A DNA stretch of 64,000 nucleotides from Drechmeria coniospora (taxonomy: Eukaryota > Ascomycota > Sordariomycetes > Hypocreales > Ophiocordycipitaceae): positions 9,149,222 through 9,213,221 of the forward strand of contig NC_054390.1 of assembly GCF_001625195.1 (NCBI RefSeq), read 5' to 3'. Each line of letters begins with the position of its first letter. The stretch's first letter is position 1. The notes beneath the pieces were generated by a model. That model saw only the letters and a list, made by a program, of their open reading frames with translations, was not told the origin of the DNA and made no database searches. Of the stretch, positions 36,501 to 46,882 are shown in pieces. The position numbers and the translations under genes are program-made.

Positions 36501-37061
36501 TACTATGCAACAAAGTACGCGTACGAGTACTGTACCAACTAGTTGCTTAGTAGGTGGTAGGTTCTATCGGTAATGCAGCGCGTGTGCCTGAGCACGTCGA
36601 CTCGGACCCCTAGTGCCTTAGTAGTGCTTGCACAGTGCTACAAGTGCTGTACAGTGCTGTAATGCGCCAGCAGCAAACCGTGGCATGGCCGCTAAAGCAG
36701 TCCGTCCCGCCACCACAATCCAAGCATGCATGGTGCGTGTGTACGGTGATTATTGCAGCGACAAGTTCTCCGTACACTCCCAGGCACATCACAAACAGCT
36801 ACCGCCGTTGCAGGGCAGGCGAGCAACCACTGCGACGCGCGAAACGATGGTGGTCTCGAACCGGACGCAGACTGAATGAACATCTTTACTACATGCAGGG
36901 ACAATTGAGCGCTCGCATCCTGCTCCGTAATTACTCGCAACTACGCCGTCACGGACATGCTCGACTGCTCTCCACAATTCAACTCGTCGGGAAGCAGCCA
37001 GTACAAAGTTGCATGGATGCGCGTCGCATCTTCATGTCGTTCCGGCAGCATCCAATGCACA
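33550..37061. other. Gene-poor region between the carboxypeptidase and the effector-like array
   Basis: No supported gene. Contents: GTAC-word clusters (33880-34150, 34350-35230, 36060-36560), a (CA)n run at about 35219-35238, a degenerate T-rich repeat of TACTGGTNCTT/TTCGTATCCG words at 35380-35580, and a hairpin element at 34258-34330. From about 36590 the sequence is related to the flanks of the six array units. Confidence 0.55.
34258..34330. mobile_element. Imperfect hairpin, MITE-like element, copy 1
   Basis: Left arm begins CCGACAAAAGTGTCGATTCA and the right arm ends TTTTGTCACGG. The arms are about 28 bases with roughly four-fifths pairing around a TAGTGGCAGGGCTACTA loop region. AATAGTG occurs just outside both ends (34252-34258 and 34332-34338), possibly a target-site duplication. 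Related hairpins lie at 38647, 40501 and 49697. No coding capacity. Whether it is a transposon remnant or a structured RNA cannot be told from this window. Confidence 0.5.
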
Positions 37062-37077
37062 TAAATAGGGAAGCCAC
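37062..37077 (+). promoter_or_regulatory. CCAAT plus TATA-like core promoter of array unit 1
   Basis: CCAAT (37062-37066) is followed after four bases by ATAAATA (37071-37077), 130 bases before the ATG. The surrounding block TTCCGGCAGCATCCAATGCA is conserved upstream of all six units. Equivalent TATA positions are 39100, 41073, 43433, 45673 and 46828. Confidence 0.6.
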
Positions 37078-37200
37078 CCGGGCCATGTTGGCCGATCGGC
37101 TTGCCATTATTTCTTCATCCCATCTCGCCACTGCAGCACTCATACCTCTCTCGCACCCTATACCACCGTACCAAGTTCAAAGCAAAGCAAACGCGTCAGG

Positions 37201-37551
37201 ATGAAGTTTGCCACAACCTACTCCTACGCCGTAGCCCTCCTCGTCGGACTGGCCACCGCTTCTCCGCTAGCCGACCCGTCCGTCGCCAGACGAAGCGTAT
37301 TGACCGCTTCCGATTTCCAGGACGAACGAGTGCTGCTTGTCGGCTGCCTTGAGGATTCCTGTCAACCCGACGGGCCAGCTGCTTTCTCGAACTGGGCCAC
37401 CTCGTTGGTGAGCCGGATCGAGGGCAAGGCAGACCTTGACAAGGCCTTGAAGGAGTGCAAGCGTGGCTGTGTCCGGGGCGTCTTGAGCGGTATCGGGCCG
37501 CAGTCGGGTACGGAGGAATTATTTGAAAAGGAGGAAAATGAGCAATCATGA
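37201..37551 (+). CDS. Array unit 1: small secreted four-cysteine protein
   Basis: 116 aa. Signal peptide (MKFATTYSYAVALLVGLATA) followed by a short pro-segment SPLADPSVARR ending in a dibasic, Kex2-like site. The mature part carries the family signature: C-x4-C (CLEDSC), about 40 residues with a W-A-[TI]-S motif and a KADLD-type helix, then EC-x3-C (ECKRGC). Four cysteines suggest two disulfides. The function is unknown and I recognise no named family. ATG context AGGATGAAG is shared with the paralogues. The frame ends after an acidic EKEENEQS. Downstream DNA still resembles the longer C-terminus of unit 4 but in shifted frames, so this copy may be shortened. Confidence 0.8.
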   Translation: MKFATTYSYAVALLVGLATASPLADPSVARRSVLTASDFQDERVLLVGCLEDSCQPDGPAAFSNWATSLVSRIEGKADLDKALKECKRGCVRGVLSGIGPQSGTEELFEKEENEQS

Positions 37552-38220
37552 CGGCGTGAATAGGGCTCATGGCCGAAGAGAAGGCAAAGGCATTCGATTC
37601 GAGGTCGGGCCTGTCCAGAAGACTTGTGGCGAGCGAGGCGCCAAACGGGGGGTCGAGCGGCTGGATCGCTCGGTGTCGGAACGGCATCGCTCGCGCACTT
37701 GGCAGTAGGATGGTAAAGGTTCCTGGGAGTCTACTGCGAGCAATACAATGACCAAGTATAATTTCCCCTGCCGCCTATGCACGACGTACAGTCCATGGCG
37801 CTGCGTAACCTTTCGACGATGCCATCCCCCCCTGCCGGTAGGCACTTGATTAATGGCCCTCCGCTGGCCCTAGGCTTGCTGCCTCTGGCAAATCGCGCTG
37901 CAAGTACCGAGTCCGTAAGAAGCACAAACACAAGGACAGGCAAGTGCAAGTATGTAAGTGCTGGACTTGTGATAAGTGCAATAAGTACCTGTACGGAGTA
38001 CTGCTGTACTTGACTAATCCTCCGTAGTCCACCACTCTGTACTGTACAACCAAGTATCATTACTCCGTACGGTGTACTCCGTACTGTACTCAGTAACACT
38101 CCGTATCCGTACTCCGTAAGCCCGCACTGCTTTCCTATCCCTTTCCACGGCCGCCCGCCCCTGTATCCGTGCTCGCATTCCCCCGTTACGGAGGAGACCC
38201 GCCTTCAAGGATCCCCCGGA

Positions 38221-38275
38221 CCATGGGCCCCTCCCCGATCCCGGCGGCCGGGAGGTCCAAGACTCGAGAGACGGC
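38221..38275. repeat. Conserved GC-rich palindromic block, copy 1
   Basis: Contains GGGCCCCTCCCCGATCC then CCCGGCGGCCGGGAGG, a near-perfect palindrome, and ends with ACTCGAGAGACGG. Related blocks lie at 40038-40092, 41965-42014, 44158-44210 and 48001-48061, each downstream of an array unit. Role unknown: 3' end element, structured RNA or mobile-element remnant. Confidence 0.7.
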
Positions 38276-38646
38276 GCAAGCTTGCTCCGTACTGGTGCCA
38301 CTACCTGAACTTGGCGTGCTGCGTACTGTACAGTGCTCCGCACAGCCATTGCCGTACTTGCAAGTACCTACCTAGTACCTGTGCTTGCAAGTGACAGTAG
38401 CAGGCCTTTGCCAAGTACCAACACTGCAAAGTACGGAGTTATAGGTTAGTGCCTAATTAGTAGGTACTTGTGTGTGTACGTGCCAAGCATTGTACTCTGC
38501 AAGTAGGGAATACGAACTTGCTCCCTGCCGCTTCACGTGTACTTGTACCTACACGTACAAGTCCCTACAGTACTAGGTACTGGTGATGATGCAGCGCCTG
38601 TCCCCGAGCTCGTTGACTTGGACCCCAGTGCTTAATTACAAGTACA

Positions 38647-38719
38647 GTGGGGTGGCAAAAATATCGATTCAATTTGTGCCAGTGGCATCACCAAAGCTGA
38701 ACCGGCACTTTTGTCGAAC
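38647..38719. mobile_element. Hairpin, MITE-like element, copy 2
   Basis: The left arm contains GTGGCAAAAATATCGATTCA and the right arm CTGAACCGGCACTTTTGTCG. The arms pair imperfectly around GCCAGTGGCA. Very similar to the copy at 40501. Confidence 0.5.
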
Positions 38720-39220
38720 CGCTGTAATACGCGACGGCAAACCATGGTCGCCAAAGCACTCCCACTACGAGACGAAACGATGGTAGTCTCGAACAGGTAA
38801 CCTGGACGCAGGCTGAATGAAAAAAAAATTCACCACGTGCGCAAACTACGTGCGACGAATGCAACGCCCGTCGATATACATTATCCGGTCTGCTGTAGGT
38901 GGATGATTGAGCGCTCGTATCCTGCTCCGTAATGCTCGTAACTACCCCATGCATATTCGTCTGCTCTCTACAATTCGTAACGACAAGTCGTCGCGAAGCA
39001 GCCGGTACGAAGATGCATGGATGCGGCGTCTACAGATAGACCAGGCAGGCGTCGCATCTTTGCGTACTCCGTACTTCCGGCAGCATCCAATGCACGCACA
39101 TAAATAGGGAAGCCATCCGGGCGACGTTGACCGATCGGCTTGCTATTTCTTCATCCCATCTCGCCACCGCAGCACTCGTACCTCTCTCGCACCCCATACC
39201 AAGTTCAGAGAAAAGGAAAG

Positions 39221-39664
39221 ATGAAGTTTACCACAACCTACTCTTACGCCGCAACGCTCCTCGTCGGACTGGCCACCGCTTCCCCGCTGGCCGACTCGTC
39301 CGTTGCCAGGCGAGGCGGATTTACCGCTTCCGATTTCCTGTACGAACGAGTACTGCTCGTCCGCTGCCTTGAGGATTTCTGTCAGCCGGACGGGCGGGCT
39401 GCCCTCTCGAACTGGGCTACGTCGTTGGTAAGCTGGGTCGATAATAAAGCAGACCTTGACCAGGCCTTGAAGGAGTGCACGCGTGGCTGTACCCAGGGCG
39501 TCTTGAGCGGTATTAAGCCGCAGTCGGGCATGGAAAAAATTTTCGAAAAGGAGGAAAAGGCAGAAAAGAAGGAAAAGGAGGAAAAGGCGGAAAAGGAGGA
39601 AAAGGAAGAAAAGGCGGAAAAGGAGGAAAAGGAAGAAAAGGAGGAAAAGGAGGAAAAGGAGTAA
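39221..39664 (+). CDS. Array unit 2: small secreted four-cysteine protein with Glu/Lys tail
   Basis: 147 aa. Signal peptide starts MKFTTTYSYAATLLVGLATA, then SPLADSSVARR (dibasic site). The conserved C-x4-C (CLEDFC) and C-x3-C (CTRGC) pairs are present. It differs from its neighbours by a C-terminal tail of about 40 residues made almost only of Glu and Lys (EKEEKAEKK-type), encoded by 12-18 base GAGGAAAAGG repeats at 39541-39661. The tail starts where unit 1 has FEKEENEQS, so it looks like expansion of an existing acidic end. ATG 39221 was chosen by alignment with the paralogues; an upstream in-frame ATG at 39140 would destroy the signal peptide. TATA-like box at 39100. Confidence 0.8.
   Translation: MKFTTTYSYAATLLVGLATASPLADSSVARRGGFTASDFLYERVLLVRCLEDFCQPDGRAALSNWATSLVSWVDNKADLDQALKECTRGCTQGVLSGIKPQSGMEKIFEKEEKAEKKEKEEKAEKEEKEEKAEKEEKEEKEEKEEKE
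39541..39661 (+). repeat. Purine-rich repeat coding for the Glu/Lys tail of unit 2
   Basis: GAGGAAAAGG, GCGGAAAAGG and GAAGAAAAGG units in frame with the CDS. A strand-asymmetric purine tract of about 120 bases. Confidence 0.9.
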
Positions 39665-40037
39665 TCTTATAAGCAAGGCGCCAAACGGGGGTCGAGCGGC
39701 TAGATCGCTCGGTATTGGAACGGCATCGCTCGCGCACTTGGCAGCAATACAACAGCTATAATTTCCCCTGCCGCCTATGCAAGACGTTTTAGTCCGTTGC
39801 GCTGCGTAACCTTTCGACGATGCCATTCCCGCCTGCCGGTAGGGGGTGCCGACCGTCCAGCGCCTGTGCTTAGGTACAGGTGCTTGATTGATTGCCCTCC
39901 GCTCGCCCTAGGCTTGCTGCCTCTTGGCGAATCGCGCTACAAGTAAGCCCGCGCCGGTTTCCCATCCGTGCTCGCATTCCCCGTCGCGGAGGAGACCCGC
40001 CTTGAAGGATCCCCGGAAGGACGGTAGAGAACCGGAC

Positions 40038-40092
40038 CATGGGCCCCTCCCCGATCCCGGCGGCCCGGGAGGTCCAAGACTCGAGAGACGGC
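40038..40092. repeat. Conserved GC-rich palindromic block, copy 2
   Basis: Same block as 38221-38275, with CCCGGCGGCCCGGGAGG at its centre and ACTCGAGAGACGG at its end. It lies downstream of unit 2. Confidence 0.7.
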
Positions 40093-40500
40093 ACAAGCTT
40101 GGCGGAGCGATGCTTTCGCCGCAAGTGCAGCGGGCACTTTACGGCAATTAGGTTGGGCGTACGGAGTGGTGCCGTACAGTGCTCCGTACAGCCATTGCCG
40201 TACTTGCAAGCATTACCTACTAGGTACTACACCTAGTGCTTGCAAGTAACAGTAGTAGGCCTATTGCCAAGTACCAACACTGCAAAGTACGGAGTAATAG
40301 GTACCTAATCAGTAGGCACTTGTGTGTGTACGTGCCAAGCATTGTACTGTACTTGAGTAAGTACTAGGTACTAGAGGGAATACGAACGTGCTTACTGCCG
40401 CTTTACGTGTACTTGCACCTACACGTACAGGTCCCTACAGTACTGGGTCTAGTACTAACTGGTGATGATGCAGCGCCTGTCCCTGAGCTCGTTACAAGTA

Positions 40501-40577
40501 CAGTGGGGTGGCAAAAATGTCGATTCAATTTGTACCGGCAGCGCCGCCAAAGCTGAACCGTCACTTTTGTCAAGTCA
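40501..40577. mobile_element. Hairpin, MITE-like element, copy 3
   Basis: The left arm carries GGCAAAAATGTCGATTCAAT and the right arm AGCTGAACCGTCACTTTTGT. Nearly identical to copy 2, as expected if it was duplicated together with the array unit. Confidence 0.5.
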
Positions 40578-41241
40578 CCGTGATGGGCGACGGCAAACCA
40601 TGGCCGCCAAGCACTCCGTCCCACCAACATTAGTACTACCTAGTAATCGAAGCAGAGTGCATCGGTACCCCCCTAGTATACAGCACTTACAGCGCAGCAC
40701 ACTCTCTACAGTACATCACCACGGCCGCAAGCGAGCACCCAACATCACGGACGAAACGATGGTAGTCTCGAACAGGTAACCTGGACGCAGGCTGAATGAA
40801 AAAATTCACCACGTGCGCAAACTACGTGCGACAAATGCCACGCCCGTCGATATACAGTACATTATCTGGTCTATTCCGTACTGTAGGTGGATAACTGAGC
40901 GCTCGTATCCTGCTCCGTAATGCTCGTAACTACCCCATGCATGTTCGTCGGCTCTCCACAGTTTACAACAGTTCGTCGGGAAGCATGCTGGTAATTACGA
41001 ACATGCTCGGATACGGCGCCCAGCCCAGGCAGGCGTCGCATCTTCGTGTCGTTCCGGCAGCATCCAACGCACATAAATAGGGAAGCCATCCGGGCCACGT
41101 CGACCGATCGGCTTGCGATATCTTTATCCCATCTCGCCACTGCATCATCTCGCCACTGCACCATCTCGCCACTGCAGCGCTCATACCTCTCTCGCATCCC
41201 ACGCCACCATACCAAGTCGAAAGGAAAGCAAAAGCGTCAAG

Positions 41242-41553
41242 ATGAAGTTCGCTACGACCTGCTCCTATGCCGTAACCCTCCTCGTCGGACTGGTTACCGC
41301 TTCTCCGCTTGCCGACTCGTCCCTTGCCGGACGAGGCATGATGCTCGCTTCCGATTTCAAGGATGAACGAGTGCAGCTTGTCAGCTGCCTCGAGCATTTC
41401 TGCCAGGCCGCCGACGGGCTACCGGCACACTCGGCCTGGGCCACCTCGCAGGTGGACCGGATCAAGAGCAAAGCGGACCTCGACCAGGCCTTGAAGGAGT
41501 GCAAGCGTGGCTGTGTCCGGGGCATCCTGAGCGACGTTGAGAAGAGTCAGTAG
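41242..41553 (+). CDS. Array unit 3: small secreted four-cysteine protein
   Basis: 103 aa. Signal peptide (MKFATTCSYAVTLLVGLVTA), pro-like SPLADSSLAGR (single Arg rather than dibasic), then C-x4-C (CLEHFC) and C-x3-C (CKRGC). The frame stops with TAG right after VEKSQ. A 140-base segment that includes the last conserved cysteine pair and the stop is duplicated just downstream (41601-41740) and is not translated in frame. The leader holds three copies of ATCTCGCCACTGCA-type repeats. TATA-like box at 41073. Confidence 0.8.
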   Translation: MKFATTCSYAVTLLVGLVTASPLADSSLAGRGMMLASDFKDERVQLVSCLEHFCQAADGLPAHSAWATSQVDRIKSKADLDQALKECKRGCVRGILSDVEKSQ

Positions 41554-41740
41554 GAAGGAAGGAAAAGTGTTGATGCCGGCATGGATGGCGGGTGGCCCGG
41601 ATCGAGAGCAAAGCGGACCTCGACCAGGCCTTGAAGGAGTGCAAGCGTGGCTGTGTCGGGGGCATTGTGAGCGACGTTGGGAAGAATCCGGAGAGGAAGG
41701 AAAAGTTTTGATGCCGGCATAGATGGGCTGATGGCCGACG
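41461..41740 (+). repeat. 140-base tandem duplication at the 3' end of unit 3
   Basis: Copies at 41461-41600 and 41601-41740 both begin ATC[AG]AGAGCAAAGCGGACC and both contain the sequence for ECKRGC. The second copy keeps GNPER-like coding seen in other units, suggesting that the stop at 41551 arose in the first copy after duplication. Confidence 0.88.
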
Positions 41741-41964
41741 AGAAAGCAGAGGGATACGAGGTCGGGCCTGTCCAGAAGACTTGTGGCGAGTGATGTGGCG
41801 AGTGATGTGGCGAGTGAGGCGCCGTGTCGGAACGGATCAATACATGACCAAGTATGATTTCCCCTGCCGCCTACGCACGACGCATCGTCCATTGCTCCAT
41901 GTATCCTTTTGCGCTCCCCGTCATGGAGGGCCCCCGGAAGGACGGCGAGGACAATCGGACCATG

Positions 41965-43432
41965 GGCCCCTCCTCGATCCCGGCGCCCGGGAGGTGAGAT
42001 TCGAGAGACGGGGCAAGCGTAAGCACAAGTGCGGCATCAGCAGGGTGGACGGCGGTGCGGAGAGCTAGAAGGGCGTCATGGGCACACGCAACAAATTGTA
42101 CATGTGTACGGAGTACAACCTCTTGCACTGTTGTCCATTCATTCCCAAGGCCCCGACTTGTCACGACTGCCCATGCCATCCTATCTCGGCCGAGCCCCCA
42201 TTCTCGCATTTACAGAACGGGTAATCACTTACTTGCTCGCTTACGGAGCACAGCAAGCACATCCACATGTACTGTTCTCGTGCACTCTTACCTAGGTACT
42301 GTACAGTGCATGCACACTGTACGGCGCACTGCACTGCATGCTACATCTACATGCACATTTGCATGTACCTGCGTTGCAAGTGTTTTTTTACATGTAAGAA
42401 ATTGCAGGTTGTACGGTTCTTCCGAGTATGCACAAGCGCTATTATTACTTGCCTAACTACACTACACGCAAGTGCAAGTATTACTCGTATCAATACCATT
42501 GCACAGCTTTCGCCGTCGGCACGTTACGGCAACTAGTCAGGTGTGCGGAGTACGGAGTACGGAGTACTTACTCCGTGCTGCGTTACCACTGGAACTTGGG
42601 CGTGCTGCGTATTACTGCACTCCGTAGTACTAACAGTACAGCTATTACTAGGTACTTAGTAGGTACTAACAACCTAATACTCCTTATTAATACTAGTACT
42701 TATCTGCACGCATTAGGCCATTACTACAGCAAGTACTCTGCACAGCACCTAGTAGGTACTCGTGCTTGTGCGTGCCAAGAATCGTACTCTGCACTCCGTA
42801 GGGAATACGAACTTGCTCCCTGCCGCTCTACATGCTTATACAACTACTCGTACGAGCGCCTGCTGATTGAGTAGGTTCTATCGGTGTAGACGGCGTGTGT
42901 CTGAGCACATTAACTTGGACCCCCAGTGCTTACGGTAGTCTAAGTATTGCAAGCCATACGGCGACAGCGAACCATGGCCGCTAAAGCGCTCCGTCCCGCC
43001 ACCAGTCGTCCCGCCACCAGTGAAGCACACTCCACCTATATTGCAGTGCACAAGTACAACCGCCGCCGTCGCAGGGCAAGCAAGCAACCAACACTACGCG
43101 CGAAACAATGTGGTCTCGAACCATCAACCCGGACGTGGTAAATGAAAATTTGCACTACATGCGGCGAATGCAACAGCCGTCGACACGCAACAGCCGTCGA
43201 CACGCAACAGCCGTCGGCATGCATCATCAGGCTTAGATCGACAATTGAGCGCTCGTATCTTGCTCTGTAATTACTCGTATCTACCCCGTCATGGACATGC
43301 TCGACTGCTCTCCACAATTAATAACCACAACTCGTCGGGAAGCAGCCCAGTACGAACTGTATAGATGCGGCGTCTACGGATAGCCCAGGCAGGGCGCCGC
43401 ATCTTCCAGTAGTTCCGGCAGCATCCAATGCA
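41965..43432. other. Spacer between units 3 and 4, including the GC block
   Basis: No gene. GC palindrome block at 41965-42014, then about 900 bases that are the less mutated counterpart of 44140-45000, then the conserved upstream block (GAACTTGCTCCCTGCCGCT, CCATGGCCGCTAAAGCGCTC) and a short run of CAACAGCCGTCGACACG repeats at 43173-43222. Confidence 0.6.
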
Positions 43433-43575
43433 TATAAATAGAGAGGCCATCCGGGCCATGTTGACCGATCGGCCTGCTATTTCTTCATCCCACCTCGCTA
43501 CAGCAGTACTCGTACCTTTCTCGCACCCTACGCCATCATACCAAGTCAAAGGAAAGCAAAGCAAAAAGCATCAAG

Positions 43576-44043
43576 ATGAAGTTGGCCACGACCTCCTCCT
43601 ACGCCGTAACCCTCCTCGTCGGACTGGTTACCGCTTCTCCGCTAGCCGACTCGTCCCTTGCCAAACGAGGCCTAATACCCCCTTCCGAATTCCAGAAGGA
43701 ACAATCGGAGCTTGCCAGCTGCCTCGAGCGTTTCTGCCAGCCGGCCAACGGAGTCAGACACAGCGGCTGGGCCACCGGGCAGGTGAGCGGGATCAACAAT
43801 AAAGCGGACCTTGAGCAGGGCTTGAAGGAGTGCAAGCGTGGCTGTATCCGGGGCATTGTGAAAAACGTCCAGAAGCCGGAGGAGGGGAAAAGTGTTGATG
43901 CCGTTATAGATGGGCTGATGGCCGACGAGAACGCAAAGGGATACGAGGTCGGGCCTGTCCAGAAGATTTGTTGGGAGGTGGGCGACGAACGGTGTCGAAC
44001 GGATCAAGATACGACCGAGGATGAGGAGGATGATTTCCCCTAA
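43576..44043 (+). CDS. Array unit 4: small secreted four-cysteine protein, longest conserved tail
   Basis: 155 aa. Signal peptide (MKLATTSSYAVTLLVGLVTA), pro-segment SPLADSSLAKR ending in Lys-Arg (Kex2-like), C-x4-C (CLERFC) and C-x3-C (CKRGC). It continues into a C-terminal domain of about 60 residues (VDAVIDGLMADENAKGYEVGPVQKIC...) with two more cysteines and an acidic end (EDEEDDFP). Decayed versions of this tail are visible at the DNA level after units 1, 3, 5 and 6, so this unit probably shows the ancestral full length. TATA-like box at 43433. Confidence 0.8.
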   Translation: MKLATTSSYAVTLLVGLVTASPLADSSLAKRGLIPPSEFQKEQSELASCLERFCQPANGVRHSGWATGQVSGINNKADLEQGLKECKRGCIRGIVKNVQKPEEGKSVDAVIDGLMADENAKGYEVGPVQKICWEVGDERCRTDQDTTEDEEDDFP

Positions 44044-44139
44044 TTACCGCCTACGCACGACGTACTGTCTATTGCTCTATGCAACCTTTTGCATTCCCCG
44101 TTATGGAGGAGACCCGCCTTTGAGGAGCCCCCGGAAGGA

Positions 44140-44720
44140 CGGCGGGGATAATCGGACTATAGGGCCCCTCCCTAATCCCGGCGGCCGGGAGGCGAGACTC
44201 AAGAGACAGGACAAGCATAAGTATAAGTACGGTATTAGTAGGGCGGCCGCCAACAGTACGACGGTAGATAGCGGTACGGAGAGCTAGAAGGGCGTTATAG
44301 GTATACGATATAAATTGTATATGTATACGGAGTACAACTACTTGCACTATTGTCCTTTTATTCCCAAGGCCCCGATTTATTACAACTGCCCATGCTATCC
44401 TAGCCGAGCCCCCATTCTCGCAATTACAGAACGAGTAATTACTTATTACTTGCTTGCTTACGGAGTACAGTAAGTACATCTATATATACTGTTCTCGTAT
44501 ACTTTTACCTAGGTACTGTATAGTGCATGTACACTGTACTGCGTACTGCACTGTACGCTATATCTACATATACATTTACATATACTTACATTACAATTTT
44601 TTTTGTAAGAAATTGCAGGTTGTACGGTTCTTCCGAGTATGCACAAGCGCTATTATTACTTACCTACTTACTATACTATACGCAAGTGCAAGTATTACTT
44701 GTATTAATACTATTGCATAG
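44140..44720. other. Duplicate spacer with dense C-to-T and G-to-A changes (RIP-like)
   Basis: Compared with the matching spacer at 41940-42480, differences are overwhelmingly transitions towards A/T, mostly CA to TA and TG to TA. Examples: ACATGTGTACGGAG becomes ATATGTATACGGAG, AATCGGACCATGGG becomes AATCGGACTATAGGG, and AAGCACAAGTGCGGCATCAG becomes AAGTATAAGTACGGTATTAG. Beyond about 45080 the two copies are again nearly identical. Contains the mutated GC block at 44158-44210. Confidence 0.75.
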
Positions 44721-45365
44721 CTTTCGCTGTCGGCACTTTACGGCAACTAGTCTAGTGTATGGAGTATTACTCCGTGCTGTGCTAATTACCACTTGAACTT
44801 AAGCGTGCTGCGTACTGCACTCCGTACAGTACAGCTATTAATACTAGGTACTAAACCCTATAGTAGTACGGAGTACTCCTTAATACTTACCTGCACGCAT
44901 TAGGCCATTACTACAGTACACTGTACAGTACCTAGTATAGTTGCTTGTGCGTGCCAAGAATCGTACTCTGTACGCCGTAGGGAATACGAACTTGCTCCCT
45001 GCCGCTCTACATACCTACCTACTAGAGTACTAGGTATTATATAACTACTCGTACGAGCGCCTACTGATCAAGTAGGTTCCATCGGTGTAGACTGCGTGTG
45101 TCTGAGCACATTAACTTGGACAACCAGTGCTTACGGTACCCTGAGTATTGCAAGCCATACGGCGACAGCGAACCATGGCCGCTAAAGCGCTCCGTCCCGC
45201 CACCACAATCCAAGCACGGTCCATATGCAGCGAGGCACACTCCACCTATATTGCAGTGCACAAGCACAACCGCCGCCGTCGCAGGGCAAGCAAGCAACCA
45301 ACACCACGCGCGAAACGATATGGTCTCGAACCATCAACCCGGACACGGTAAATGAAAATTTGCAC

Positions 45366-45482
45366 CACATGCGGCGAACGCAACAGCCGTCGACACGCAA
45401 CAGCCGACGACACGCCACGGCCGTCGACACGCAACAGCCGTCGACATGCCACGGCCGTCGACACGCAACAGCCGTCGACATG
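45366..45482. repeat. 17-base repeat upstream of unit 5
   Basis: Unit CAACAGCCGTCGACACG with variants CCACGGCCGTCGACATG, about seven copies. A shorter version of the same array lies upstream of unit 4 (43173-43222). Confidence 0.85.
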
Positions 45483-45729
45483 CATCATCAGGTCTAGATC
45501 GACAACTGAGCGCTCGTATGCTGCTCCGTAATCACCCCCCGCATGTTCGACTGCTCTCGACGACAACTCGTCGGGAAGCTGCCAGTAATTACGAAGATGC
45601 ACCGATACGGCGTCCACGTATGGCCCAGGCAGGCGTCGCTTCTTCCATCGGTTCCGGCAGCACCCAATGCACATAAATAGGGACGCCATCCGAGCCACGT
45701 CGACCGATCGGCTTGCGATGTCTTTATCC

Positions 45730-45842
45730 CATCTCGCCACTGCATCATCTCGCCACCACATCATCTCGCCACTGCACCATCTCGCCACTGCACCATCTCG
45801 CCGCTGCACCATCTCGCCGCTGCACCATCTCGCCACCGCAGC
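45730..45842 (+). repeat. 16-17 base leader repeat of unit 5
   Basis: About seven copies of CATCTCGCCACTGCAC and close variants between the TATA-like box (45673) and the ATG (45907). Unit 3 has three copies at 41131-41180, and units 1, 2 and 4 about one. Confidence 0.88.
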
Positions 45843-45906
45843 ACTCATAACTCTCTCGCATCCCACGCCACCGTACCCAAGTCAAAAGGAAAGCAAAAGC
45901 GTCAAG

Positions 45907-46383
45907 ATGAAGTTCTGCTCCTACGCCGTATCCCTTGTCGGACTGGCCACCGCTTCTCCGCTAGCCGACTCGTCCCTCGCCGGACGAGACATGACGGCCG
46001 CTTCCGATTTCCAGGACGAACGAGTCCAGCTCGTCGACTGCCTCGAGCGTTTCTGTCAGCTGGCCCACGGGCCGGCCGTACACGGGGGCTGGGCCACCTT
46101 GCAGGTGAGCTGGATCAAGAGCAGAGCAGAACTTGACCAGGCCTTGAAGGAGTGCAAGCGTGGCTGTGTCCGGGGCGTCGTGAGAAACGTCAAGAAGAAG
46201 CTCTCCTGGAAGGTAAAGGGGATAGACTTGTGGCCGGAGAAGCAAGAGGATGCAAGGCCGGGCCTGTCCAGAAGACGCATGGCGATCGAGCCGCCGATCC
46301 GTCTCGAGCGGCTGGATCGCGCGCAGTCGCAACGGACCGTTCGCTGTGGCGGCAGATCCCTCGAGCATCTGGAAATGGGATAA
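45907..46383 (+). CDS. Array unit 5: small secreted four-cysteine protein with divergent tail
   Basis: 158 aa. Shortened signal peptide (MKFCSYAVSLVGLATA, four residues fewer than its paralogues), pro-like SPLADSSLAGR, then C-x4-C (CLERFC) and C-x3-C (CKRGC). After RGVVRNVKK the tail is basic and Arg-rich (GLSRRRMAIEPP, RLERLDRAQSQR) and does not match unit 4. The same DNA read in another frame does resemble unit 4, so the tail is probably frameshifted relative to the ancestor. ATG 45907 was chosen by alignment. Confidence 0.75.
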   Translation: MKFCSYAVSLVGLATASPLADSSLAGRDMTAASDFQDERVQLVDCLERFCQLAHGPAVHGGWATLQVSWIKSRAELDQALKECKRGCVRGVVRNVKKKLSWKVKGIDLWPEKQEDARPGLSRRRMAIEPPIRLERLDRAQSQRTVRCGGRSLEHLEMG

Positions 46384-46882
46384 TAAAGATTCCCGTCCTC
46401 TACTGCGAGCCAATACAGTACTATGATTTCAGCGCCGTGCCCGAGCACGTTAACTTGGACCCCATAGTACGGCAACGGCAAACCATGGCTGCTAGCTAGG
46501 GAACGCACCCGACACCATGCGCGGAACGATAGTGGTCTCTAGCCGGTAACCCGGACGCAGACTGAATGAAAAATTTCGCCGCGTACAGCGAATGCAACGG
46601 CCGTCGACATGAGTAGTACATCATCGGCTCTAGGTGGGCAGTTGAGCGCTCGTATGCTGCTCCGTACTCGGAATTATTACCCCGTACTTGCATGTTCAAC
46701 TGCTCTCCACAATTCATGACAACTCCTCGTCGGGAAGCTACCGATACGAACATGCACAGGTACGGCCTCAACGTATGGCCCAGGCAGGCATTGCATCTTC
46801 CATCGATTCCAGCAGCATCCAAAGCACATAAGTAGGGAAGCCATTCCGGCCACGTCGACCGATCGCCATTCCATCTCGCCAC

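Larger units (their letters stand above)
37552..39099. other. Spacer between array units 1 and 2
   Basis: No gene. In order: a decayed 3' extension similar to the tail of unit 4 (37555-37690), GTAC words, the conserved GC palindrome block (38221-38275), more GTAC words, the hairpin element (38647-38719), and the conserved upstream block with the TATA-like box at 39100. Confidence 0.6.
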
